64,000 nt of DNA, from the NCBI GenBank assembly GCA_964431365.1, contig CAYSJJ010000004.1, positions 1-64,000 on the forward strand, in the 5' to 3' direction. The DNA comes from Geomobilibacter sp964431365 (GTDB lineage Bacteria > Desulfobacterota > Desulfuromonadia > Geobacterales > DSM-12255). Numbering within the stretch: position 1 is the stretch's first letter; each line of letters starts with the position of its first letter. The translations under genes were made by a program, and so were the position numbers. This document shows, piece by piece, positions 22,370-33,089 of this stretch. The notes beneath the pieces were generated by a model. That model was not told where the DNA came from, ran no database searches, and saw only the letters and a list, made by a program, of their open reading frames with translations.

Positions 22370-24435
22370 TCAGGTGGTGATGCGTGAGAAGTCGGCCAGT
22401 CCGCCGAACAGTCTGGCTATGCTCGTTAGCAGAGCCAGCCGGTTGTTCCTGACCCGTTCGTCCTCGGCCATGACCATGACCTTGTCGAAGAAGGCGTCCA
22501 CCGGACCGCGCAGGGTGGCGATCTCTGCCAGGGCAGCAACATAGTCGCGGCCGCTAACGGCGGTGGCGACCTTGTCCTGCACTTCCAGGAAGGCTGCGTG
22601 CAGCTCTCCTTCGACGGCGTCCTGGAAGAGGGGCGCTTCAATGGCGATATCGGTCCCTTCCTTGACGATGTTGCCGACCCGCTTGAAGGCCACGGCCAGC
22701 GGCTCGAAGTCGTCACGCCCCTTGAAGGCGGCAAGGGCACCGATCCGGGCGGCAGCGTCCACCAGGTCGTCGCAGCCGGCGCTAACCGCCGCATCGACGG
22801 CGTCGGTGGGGTAGCGGTCGGCCAGGAGGTTGACGAAGCGGCCTTTGAAGAATTCCAGCACATCGCTCTTCACGTCGGCCGCCGGGCGGGTCAGCTTGGC
22901 GGCCAGGAGCCCAAGGGCGCTATCCACCAGCGCCTCCAGGGAGAGCCGGTACTCCCGGTCGAGGATGATGTTGATGATCCCCAGGGCCGAGCGGCGCAGG
23001 GCGTAGGGGTCGGCGGAGCCGGTGGGGATCAGGCCGACGGAGAAGCAGCCGCAGATGGTGTCCAGCTTGTCGGCAATGGAGACGAAGGCGCCGATGTCCG
23101 AGGCCGGGAGCTCGCCCCCTGCCTGGGTGGGGAGGTAGTGCTCGGCAATGGCAATGGCCACCTCCGCGTCCTCTCCCTCATGCAGCGCGTATTCGCGCCC
23201 CATGATTCCCTGGACCTCGGGGAACTCGCCCACCATGCCGCTGACCAGGTCGGCCTTGCAGAGGAAGGCGGCCCGGGAGACCTTGGCCTTCACCCCGGGG
23301 TTCAGCCGGTCGGCCAGCCCCTCCGCAAGGGCACGGAACCGCTCCATCTTCTCGAAGGAGGTGCCGAGCTTCTGCTGGTACACAACCGATTTGAGCGACT
23401 CCACGCGAACTTCGAGTCTGACCTTCCGGTCCTCCTCGAAGAAGAAGCGGGCATCGGAGAGGCGGGCACGGAGTACCCGCTCGTTCCCCTTCACCACCAC
23501 GCTGGGGTCTTCGGTCAGGGTGTTGTTGATGGTGATGAAGCCGGGAAGGAGCTTGCCGCTCTCGTCCACGATGGAGAAGTAGCGCTGGTGGCTCCGCATG
23601 GAGGTGATCAGCACCTCCTTGGGGACCTGGAGGAAGTCGGCCGGGAAGGTGCCGTGCACCACGCTCGGGTACTCCACCAGGTAGGTCACCTCGTCCAGCA
23701 GCCCCTCGTCCGGGAGGAGGTGGCCGCCGGCAGCCTTGGCCACCCGGTGGATCTCCCTGCGGATGGTCTCTTTGCGCTGCTCAGGGTCGGGGATGACGAA
23801 GTGGCGCTCGCACTCTTCGACGTAGTGAGCAAAGTCGCGGACCGGGAACGGCTGGTTGGCCATGAACCGGTGGCCGCGGGAGATGTCGCCGCTGGTGATC
23901 GGGCCGAACGTGAACGGCACCACGATCCGGTCGAACAGGGCCACAATCCAGTGGATCGGCCGGGCGAAGCGGACATCCAGGTCGGCCCAGCGCATCGACT
24001 TCTTGAACGGAATGTTGGCGATGAGGCGGGGGAGGATCTCGGAGAGCAGCTCAGGGGTCGGCCGGCCGGTCTCCTTCTTCACGGCGGCCACGTACTCACC
24101 CTTGTCGGTGGCAATCAGCTGCAGCGAGGCAACGTCGACCCCCTGGCCGCGGGCGAACCCTTCGGCAGCCTTGGTCGGCTTGCCGTCGGCGCCGAAGGCG
24201 ATGTTCTTTGCCGGCCCCATGGCGGTGATCTCCGCATCGGGCTGGATCGCCGGGATCCCCTTGACCGAGAGGGCCAGACGGCGCGGGGTCGCCAGGGTCT
24301 TTATCTCGCCGAAGGAAAGGCGGGCGTTCTCCAGTTCCTTCCGGATGAGCGCTTCCATATCGGCCATCGCCTTGGGAAGGAAGCCGGCCGGGATCTCTTC
24401 GGTGCCTATTTCGAGGAACAGCTCTTTCGTGCTCA

Positions 24436-24436
<1 letters not shown>
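22370..24436 (-). CDS. glyS: Glycyl-tRNA synthetase beta subunit
   Basis: The 688-residue protein begins MSTKELFLEIGTEEIPAGFLPKA, the signature start of GlyS, and contains the MRWADLDVRFARPIHWIV and LGIINIILDREYRLSL regions and an HD-like central domain. The C-terminal part resembles a DALR-type anticodon-binding domain. With the alpha subunit it forms the alpha2beta2 enzyme that charges tRNA-Gly. Its ATG overlaps the glyQ stop (TGATG), so translation is coupled, and AAAGGAGG sits about 9 nt upstream. A strong terminator follows. Length and motifs are normal. Confidence 0.97.
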
Positions 24437-25314
<878 letters not shown>

Positions 25315-25433
25315 GCCGGTACCCTCCTCGGGGAAACAGATAAATTAATTGCAGGTAAAAACGGATTTGGCGGGGCTGAAAAACCCTACGCAATCCAATG
25401 AGTTAGGCGGGCTAGAGTAACGAGAAAATAACG

Positions 25434-25451
25434 GTGTGTCAAGGACTATCT
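25434..25451 (+). repeat. Direct repeat flanking MITE-like copy 2, left
   Basis: GTGTGTCAAGGACTATCT here is repeated exactly at 25580-25597. The similarity continues for CGTGG after one extra base on this side, so the repeat is about 18-24 bp and abuts the 119-bp element on both sides. Confidence 0.85.
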
Positions 25452-25459
25452 ACGTGGCC

Positions 25460-25578
25460 GGTTGCTGAAAAACAGCCATCTCGCCGCCGTCCTCGCGGGC
25501 TTCCTTGTGCGGCGTAGCGCTGCTACGCCTCCGCGGAGCCTGCTGCGGATGCGCCGATCTGACTATTTTTGAGCAACC
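25460..25578 (+). repeat. 119-bp MITE-like palindromic repeat, copy 2
   Basis: It has the same length and ends as copy 1 (5156-5274), differing at about ten scattered positions, and the same orientation. It lies between the ABC-F gene and glyQ and is bracketed by the direct repeats at 25434 and 25580, suggesting insertion with duplication of the target. No transposase gene is in the window. Confidence 0.9.
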
Positions 25579-25579
25579 T

Positions 25580-25597
25580 GTGTGTCAAGGACTATCT
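25580..25597 (+). repeat. Direct repeat flanking MITE-like copy 2, right
   Basis: This is the exact 18-bp match of 25434-25451, starting 1 bp after the element's right end. Confidence 0.85.
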
Positions 25598-25664
25598 CGT
25601 GGGAACGGCGCACCACAGGCGTTTTGCGGCGCGTCGTGGAATTTTTTACAGCAGCCGCCCGGGG

Positions 25665-27297
<1,633 letters not shown>

Positions 27298-27401
27298 GTA
27301 CGCCCCGTTCTGGTTCTCTTGATAATCGTTGGCTGATAGCACGACCGACTGAGGGAGACAACTTAAATAATCCTTAACAATCGTATTTAACGAGGAGCAT
27401 C

Positions 27402-28217
27402 ATGCCTGAATTACCTGAAGTTGAGACCACGCGGCGCGGCATCGAGCCGCACCTGGTCGGACGGACCATAACCGCCTTCACGGCCCGGGTAGCGAAGCTG
27501 CGGCTGCCGCTGCCGGCTGACCTTTCCTGGCAGCTTGTCGGCCAGCGGGTCGAGGAGATTGCGAGGCGCGGCAAGTACCTGCTGGTTCGCTGCGGCGCCG
27601 GGACCCTCGTCATCCACCTGGGAATGACCGGACACCTGCGGGTGGTGCCGGCAGACGCCCCGGTCGGCCCCCATGACCACGTGGAGCTGGCGCTGGACAA
27701 CGGTCTGCTGCTCCGGCTGACCGATCCGCGTAAATTCGGGACGCTCCTCTGGACCACCGATGAGCCGCTGCGGCATCCGCTGCTGGCTTCGCTGGGACCG
27801 GAGCCTCTGGAGAGCGGTTTCGACGGTGCGTACCTCTGTTTGAATAGCCGCGGCAGACGGGTGGCGGTGAAGCCGTTCCTGATGGAGAGCCGCGTGGTGG
27901 TGGGGGTGGGGAACATCTACGCCAACGAGGCGCTGTTCAGGGCGGGCATCGATCCTGCCCGGCCGGCCGGGACCCTGTCCGGCCGGGAGTGTGACACGCT
28001 GGTGGCGGCGGTACGATCGGTCCTGGAAGAGGCGATCGCGCAGGGGGGGACATCGCTGGAATCGTTTCTCGTCAACGACGAGCGTCCCGGTTATTTCCGG
28101 CTCAAGCTGGCGGTCTATGGCCGGGCAGGGGAGCCCTGCCCGACGTGCGGCTCGGCCGTCAAGCTGAGCCGACTGGGTGGTCGGTCAACCTATTGGTGTT
28201 CCAACTGCCAAGGCTGA
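27402..28217 (+). CDS. mutM: Formamidopyrimidine-DNA glycosylase (Fpg)
   Basis: The 271-residue enzyme removes 8-oxoguanine and formamidopyrimidines and nicks the DNA. It starts MPELPEVETTRRG, so Pro2 (the Schiff-base nucleophile after Met removal) and Glu3 are present. It also has RRGKYLLV with the conserved Lys, the H2TH region VVVGVGNIYANEALFRAG and a C-terminal zinc finger CPTCG...CSNCQ with the intercalation Arg region. GAGGAG precedes the ATG. It is divergent from the ABC-F gene and convergent with a small unknown gene. Confidence 0.96.
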   Translation: MPELPEVETTRRGIEPHLVGRTITAFTARVAKLRLPLPADLSWQLVGQRVEEIARRGKYLLVRCGAGTLVIHLGMTGHLRVVPADAPVGPHDHVELALDNGLLLRLTDPRKFGTLLWTTDEPLRHPLLASLGPEPLESGFDGAYLCLNSRGRRVAVKPFLMESRVVVGVGNIYANEALFRAGIDPARPAGTLSGRECDTLVAAVRSVLEEAIAQGGTSLESFLVNDERPGYFRLKLAVYGRAGEPCPTCGSAVKLSRLGGRSTYWCSNCQG

Positions 28218-28218
28218 T

Positions 28219-28623
28219 TCACTCCTGTTCTATGGCATCGTACTTCTGCAGCGGGCTGCCGGCGATCAGTCGGGGGCGGCCGGCGCTGTCGTCCCAGAGG
28301 GTGAGATATCCTTTCCATCCCTTGGTGGAGAGGAGTTCCCTGATATGGTCGATCACCCCTTCGCCCGGGACGGAGTGGAAGGCGTTGTATCCCGAATAGC
28401 CGCCCGGCGGCACCAGGCGGTACGCGCCGAAGCCGTGGCTCTCGTTCTTCTTTACCAGCAGGGGGGTGCCGTCACGCCACTGGTACTCCTCGTAGCGGGT
28501 CCAACCGCAGACCGGGCACATGGCGCGGCGGGAGCTGTTGTCGTGCCACCGTTCCGTGTCGATCCGCGCGAAGTCGAAGCCGCACTGACGGCACGTTTCG
28601 GACATTCTTTCCAGTTCTGGCAT
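28219..28623 (-). CDS. Hypothetical zinc-ribbon protein (134 aa)
   Basis: I do not recognise this protein. The N-terminus has CRQCGFDFARID and CPVCGWTRYEEYQW, a likely zinc ribbon with CxxC pairs 24 residues apart. The rest is a soluble alpha/beta domain rich in Gly, Tyr and Trp (VPPGGYSGYNAFHSVPG, KGWKGYLTLWDDSAGRPR). The ATG at 28623 has GGAG at 9-nt spacing; another ATG three codons upstream (28632) is too close to that site. It ends 1 bp from the mutM stop, convergent. Related proteins seem limited to Geobacter-like genomes, but that is memory, not a search. Confidence 0.65.
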   Translation of the reverse strand: MPELERMSETCRQCGFDFARIDTERWHDNSSRRAMCPVCGWTRYEEYQWRDGTPLLVKKNESHGFGAYRLVPPGGYSGYNAFHSVPGEGVIDHIRELLSTKGWKGYLTLWDDSAGRPRLIAGSPLQKYDAIEQE

Positions 28624-28669
28624 CAGGTTCATCTCCGTGAATTAGTGTGGGGAGCCGTCCTAGTTCAGG

Positions 28670-29743
28670 CTAAACAGTACAGAGGTGCAGAACCTCCCGG
28701 GCGATCCTCTCCAACGGCACGACGACATCAACCCCGCCGTGGGCAATGGCCTCCTTGGGCATGCCGAAGACGGCACAGGTCGCCTCGTCCTGGGCGATGG
28801 TCGCCGCACCGGCATCCTTCATCTCCTTCATGCCGGCCGCTCCGTCGTCTCCCATCCCGGTCATGATCACCCCCACTGCATTCTTGCCGGCATAGCGGGC
28901 TGCGGAGCGGAACAGCACGTCCACCGATGGCCGGTGCCGCGAGACGAGCGGTCCGTCCTTCACCTCGACGAAATAGGTGCCGCCACTCTCCTTCAGGAGT
29001 GTGTGCCGGTTGCCCGGGGCGATCAGGGCGCGCCCACTGACCACCTGGTCGTTGTTCTCGGCCTCCTTGACGGAAATCCTGCAGAGGGTGTCGAGCCGGG
29101 CGGCAAAATCCCGGGTGAAATGTTCAGGGAGATGCTGGACGATAACGATCCCCGGCGCGTTCACCGGCAATTCCTGGAGAAAGGCGCGAAGGGCCTCGAT
29201 CCCGCCTGTGGACGCGCCGACCACGATCACCTTTTCCCTGGTATGCGGCTGCAGGGAGGGGAGCGGCTTGTCGATCATCACGTCGGCGGTCAGTTTAGGT
29301 TCTGCCTCCATCAGCTGGGGGAAGGGACGGACCGGTTTCCGCTTCGCCATGGCTGCCGCTTTTACCGCATCGCAGATCCTGATTTTCGACTCTTCGATGA
29401 ACTGCCTGACCCCGAGGCGCGGTTTGTGGATGATATCCACTGCGCCGTATTCGAGGGCCTTGAACGCGCTTTTCGACCCCTGCTCGATGTGGCTTGAGCA
29501 CATGACCACCGGGAGCGGCTTGAGCGCCATGATCATCTGGAGAAAGGTGAGGCCATCCATCCGGGGCATCTCCACGTCGAGGATCATGACATCGGGGACG
29601 TCATCGCGGATCTTGTTGGCGGCCGTGATCGGGTCGCCGGCAGTAGCCATCACCTCTATCTGGGGGTCCGAGGAGAGGATCTCGCTCAGCGCCTTGCAGA
29701 CGAGGTACGAATCATCGACTATAAGTACCCTGATCTTATTCAA
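28670..29743 (-). CDS. cheB: CheB-type protein-glutamate methylesterase response regulator
   Basis: The protein has an N-terminal receiver domain (IRVLIVDDSYLV, phosphoacceptor in ILDVEMPRMDG, Lys in IIHKPR) and a C-terminal CheB esterase. The esterase triad is Ser in GASTGG, His in VQHLPEHF and Asp in MTGMGDDGAAG. It demethylates and deamidates chemoreceptors. No other che gene or receptor is adjacent, so it is an orphan. The frame opens at ATG 29794, but a TTG at 29743 has GGAGGG at 9-nt spacing and gives the family start LNKIRVLIVDDS; I choose TTG (357 residues). Confidence 0.9.
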   Translation of the reverse strand: MNKIRVLIVDDSYLVCKALSEILSSDPQIEVMATAGDPITAANKIRDDVPDVMILDVEMPRMDGLTFLQMIMALKPLPVVMCSSHIEQGSKSAFKALEYGAVDIIHKPRLGVRQFIEESKIRICDAVKAAAMAKRKPVRPFPQLMEAEPKLTADVMIDKPLPSLQPHTREKVIVVGASTGGIEALRAFLQELPVNAPGIVIVQHLPEHFTRDFAARLDTLCRISVKEAENNDQVVSGRALIAPGNRHTLLKESGGTYFVEVKDGPLVSRHRPSVDVLFRSAARYAGKNAVGVIMTGMGDDGAAGMKEMKDAGAATIAQDEATCAVFGMPKEAIAHGGVDVVVPLERIAREVLHLCTV

Positions 29744-30086
29744 CGTGGCATTCCCTCCGCCTGTGGTTGCCATCTCCCCGCAGGGAGTCAGCATGAAATC
29801 ATTGTAATGTCTTTCGCCGCAATGGCGAAAAACTCAAGATCTTTTCAGCGACTCTTTGGGGAATTTTTTCCACTGGTCGTGATATGGCGCAGTTGTAACG
29901 CTCAGGTAGATACGTGCGGGGAGCCGTTGAAGCCTGCCGCGTGTCAAATGGTAGCGTTCCCAGGAGGAATATCAAGGCTGATACGGACAGGCATGGGGGG
30001 GCGTCTCCCGGGTGCTGCCCTGCCAGGCGTGCATCCGGGAGACGGGATTCATCGAAATGTCTGCGGCCAACTGACCGCAGAGGAGA
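29744..30086. other. Non-coding interval between cheB and the ELWxxDGT protein gene
   Basis: This stretch holds the possible N-terminal extension of cheB (29744-29794). It also holds a 10-bp hairpin CGTCTCCCGG (30002-30011) with CCGGGAGACG (30035-30044), perhaps the terminator of the gene ending at 30087, although it lacks a T-run. I see no gene, riboswitch or repeat in the rest. Confidence 0.5.
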
Positions 30087-32915
30087 CTACAGAAGGGACA
30101 GGCCGTTTGCCGTCACCTCACCGGCGCTGATCGTCATCGTCCCCTGGACGGTCATATTCTCGAGAGCTGCTGCACCCGCCTGCACGGTCAGGCTGCCCGA
30201 AAGCGGGGTGGTGCCGGTTGCCGCGGTGAAGCCGCTGTCATAGCCGCCGCGAATGGTCACGGTTGTGCCCCGGGCCAGGGTCAGGTTCTCCGTCAACCCG
30301 GCAGTAAGCTTGATCAGATCACCGTCCAGTGCCGCATCGTAGGCGTGCTGCAGGAGACTGTAGTAGACCGGGGTGGCATGGGGCAGCTGAATCGGCCCCC
30401 CTACGGTGCTGGCATAGCTTCCTCCTGCCAGGTAGGAGGCGTTGCCGGCCTTGTCGCGCAGCCAGAGCGGACCGCCGGTTCCCGGCCTGGTGGTCGCCGG
30501 GAGCCAACTCGTCCCGTTCAGTGACATGTCGATCGCGCCGCAGATGTAGGGGTAGACCAGAACGCAAATCCCGCCATCGGTGGCGTTCAGGGTCCATTCC
30601 CCGTAGTAGAAGGTCAGGGTGCCGGATGGAGGGGTCCGGTCGACGGTGACCGTGATGCCTGCTGCCGGGGGCTCCTGCAGGGAACCGGTGCTGGCGCGGC
30701 TCTTGATGGTGTAGGTGCCGGTCGTGGGCAAGGCGAGGGTAATGTTCCAGGCTGTGGTTCCGGAAGCCGCCTGCCAGGTAGAGCCGCCATTGGCCGAGAC
30801 CTCCACCAGGGTGACCGGGTCCCCGCCGGGGCCCGGTGCTGCCGTCCCGCTAACGGCCACGCTGCTGCCGCTCGTGGCAAAGCCGGTTGCCGGGCTGCTG
30901 ATGGTGGAGCTCGGAACCTGGCTGGTATCGAGCGTGATGGTTGCGTTGATGCTGGCGGTGTTGCCGGCCCGGTCCTTCAATTCGACATAGACGGTCTTTG
31001 CGCCGTCGCCGGTGAGCAGGGACCAGCTTTTGTGGGCGCTGGCCGCTTCCCAGGCCGACCAACTGGTGCCGCTGTTGCTGTAGCGCGCGGAGAGCGTGCC
31101 GCAGATGTAGGGGGGGGTGACATACGTGCAGGTCACTCCGGGGTCCACCGCCGACGCGGTCACCTCGAGGGTCACCTGGGTGGAGGCCGTCGTTTCGGCC
31201 CCGCTGTTGATCCGGACGAATCCGCTGGGGGGGGCGCTGTCGAGGGTCACCTGGATGCTCTCGGCGGGAAAGGGCAACTCCTGGGTCCCGACCCTGTCGG
31301 TGGCCCGGGCACGGATGGTATAGATCCCGTCTGCCGGCAGGGTTGCGGTGAAGCTCCACACTGCCGTACCGGTAGCCGGCTGATAGGTGTTGCCCCCGTC
31401 CACCGAAACTTCGACCAGCGAAACCGGCGACCCGGTGTCGCTGTGCGCCTCGCCGGAGAGGCTGAGGCTTGGTGATGAGACGACCGTGCCGGTGAGGGGA
31501 GAGGTAATCAGCGAATGGGGCGCCGGTGTCAGCTGGGCGGCAAAAAGCGTGTAATGCGTATTCTGGTCATAGGCGCTGAAAAAGAGGGTGCTGCCGCTGA
31601 CGGTAAAATTGCCGGGCGAGGAGTAGCTGCTGCCCGGCTGCAGGTCTGCCAGCAGGAAGGTGGTCGCGCTGGTGCCGTCCGTCACCCAGACCTCATCGCC
31701 ATGCACGCCGTCAATGGCGGAAAAGATGGCCAGCGTGCCGGCAACGGCAAGATCGTCGGTCGTCACATACCCGCCGCTGCCGGGATTGATATCCTTCACC
31801 AGCACGGTACCGGCGGTTGAACCGTCGGAGATCCAGAGCTCCCCGCCGGTGGTACCGTCTGACGCCTGCAACAGCAGCCTGCCGTTGAACGCTTTCAGCC
31901 CCCATGGGTAGGAACTGGCGGCGCCGGGGTTGATATCCTTTACCAGGAGGGTCCCGGACGGCGTGCCGTCGCTCTTCCATAATTCGATGCCGGTGGTCGG
32001 TTCGCTGGCGCGGAAGTAGAGCGTGCTGTCAAGGCAGAGCAGTTGGCTGGGGGTGGAGGAACCGGCCGGGTCGATGTCTTTCACCAGGGTGGTGCCGCTC
32101 TCGGTACCATCCGTCAGCCAGAGTTCGTCGCCGTAGGTGCCGGATACCAGCGAGAAGAACATCTTACCGCCACAGGAGGTCACGTTTTTCGGCTGTCTGA
32201 GGAGGGTCGTCACCCGGACGGTGGTGCCGGTCACGGGGTCGACCCGCCAGAGATCCCACGAGATCGTCATGCTGGACGTGCATGTCACCACCAGCAGCTT
32301 GCCGTTGTCGGCCGTGACCGAGTCGATGTAGGAATAAGTGGTGGGGGTGAATTCCGTTGCCACGGTCGTCCCGGCCGGGGTTCCGTCGGTTTTCCAGAGC
32401 TGGTTGCCAGTGGCGGTGGAGGCGACAAAATAGAGCACGTTGCCGGCCTGGGCGAATTTTTGCGGCGTAGAGCCGGCTGTGCCGGGATAGATGTCGGCCA
32501 GCAGTTGCGTACCGGCCGCGGTCCCGTCGCTCACCCACAACTCCGTCCCCGTGGCCGGTTCGGTCGCCCGGAAAATCACTTTGCCGATGAGAGGTGTCAG
32601 GAGTTGGGGGGATGAACCGGCCGTACCGGGGTTGATCTCCTTCAACAGCGCGGTCCCGCTGGCGCTGCCGTCGCTCACCCAGAGTTCGGTGCCGCTTGTG
32701 CCGTCGTTGGCCGCGAACAGTATGCGTCCGCCGATGGTCGCAAAGGGATTGATCAGGTACGGATCGATGGCATTGCCGCCGGGATTGATCTCCTTGACGG
32801 CGAAGGGGTGGCCGATGGCCCAAAGAGTGGCCGGGAAACTCAGGAGAAGCAGGGTCAGGAAGATGAGCAGTGGAAATGCGAGTGCGCCGCGGCTCTGGCC
32901 AGATGCAGGATGCAT
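30087..32915 (-). CDS. Secreted ELWxxDGT-repeat protein with Ig-like domains
   Basis: The 942-residue protein has a Sec signal (hydrophobic LAFPLLIFLTLLLLSFPATLWA). Ten or so repeats of the form GTELWVSDGTxxGTxLLxDINPG (first ~440 residues), the ELWxxDGT repeat, suggest a beta-propeller. Then come two or three Ig/Big-like domains (SPLTGTVVSSPSLSLSGEA, VSLVEVSVDGGNTYQ, VTLVEVSANGGSTWQ). The C-terminal segment TLARGTTVTIRGGYDSGFT resembles a beta-helix. Such large proteins are found on the surface of Geobacter-type cells; no sorting motif is evident. The ATG at 32915 behind GAGGAGG is preferred to 32936. Function is unknown, perhaps adhesion or matrix binding. Confidence 0.85.
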   Translation of the reverse strand: MHPASGQSRGALAFPLLIFLTLLLLSFPATLWAIGHPFAVKEINPGGNAIDPYLINPFATIGGRILFAANDGTSGTELWVSDGSASGTALLKEINPGTAGSSPQLLTPLIGKVIFRATEPATGTELWVSDGTAAGTQLLADIYPGTAGSTPQKFAQAGNVLYFVASTATGNQLWKTDGTPAGTTVATEFTPTTYSYIDSVTADNGKLLVVTCTSSMTISWDLWRVDPVTGTTVRVTTLLRQPKNVTSCGGKMFFSLVSGTYGDELWLTDGTESGTTLVKDIDPAGSSTPSQLLCLDSTLYFRASEPTTGIELWKSDGTPSGTLLVKDINPGAASSYPWGLKAFNGRLLLQASDGTTGGELWISDGSTAGTVLVKDINPGSGGYVTTDDLAVAGTLAIFSAIDGVHGDEVWVTDGTSATTFLLADLQPGSSYSSPGNFTVSGSTLFFSAYDQNTHYTLFAAQLTPAPHSLITSPLTGTVVSSPSLSLSGEAHSDTGSPVSLVEVSVDGGNTYQPATGTAVWSFTATLPADGIYTIRARATDRVGTQELPFPAESIQVTLDSAPPSGFVRINSGAETTASTQVTLEVTASAVDPGVTCTYVTPPYICGTLSARYSNSGTSWSAWEAASAHKSWSLLTGDGAKTVYVELKDRAGNTASINATITLDTSQVPSSTISSPATGFATSGSSVAVSGTAAPGPGGDPVTLVEVSANGGSTWQAASGTTAWNITLALPTTGTYTIKSRASTGSLQEPPAAGITVTVDRTPPSGTLTFYYGEWTLNATDGGICVLVYPYICGAIDMSLNGTSWLPATTRPGTGGPLWLRDKAGNASYLAGGSYASTVGGPIQLPHATPVYYSLLQHAYDAALDGDLIKLTAGLTENLTLARGTTVTIRGGYDSGFTAATGTTPLSGSLTVQAGAAALENMTVQGTMTISAGEVTANGLSLL

Positions 32916-33033
32916 ACGATCCTCCTCAACGCCCAATGAGTGATAAAGCGGGGAAATGGCGCTTTATAGCATATTTTAATGGTGGTTGGCCAATACTATG
33001 TGGCGGCTGAAGTGGATTACGGGGATAAAAAAA

Positions 33034-33052
33034 GACCGCTAAATTAGCGGTC
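33034..33052 (-). terminator. Intrinsic terminator of the GAF/sigma-54 activator gene
   Basis: GACCGCT pairs with AGCGGTC around AAATT. On the minus strand it is followed by CTTTTTTTATCC, 38 bp after the stop. Confidence 0.85.
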
Positions 33053-33089
33053 AAGGTGCGATGATGCGGCAATTCCGGAGTGTTGGAAG

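Noticed and set aside
25315..25459. T-box or glycine riboswitch ahead of glyQ
   Set aside because: No T-box sequence or tandem glycine aptamer core is visible in the 145 bp before the gene.
28670..29794. ATG at 29794 as the start of cheB
   Set aside because: It lacks a ribosome binding site and adds 17 residues not typical of CheB; TTG at 29743 has GGAGGG at good spacing.
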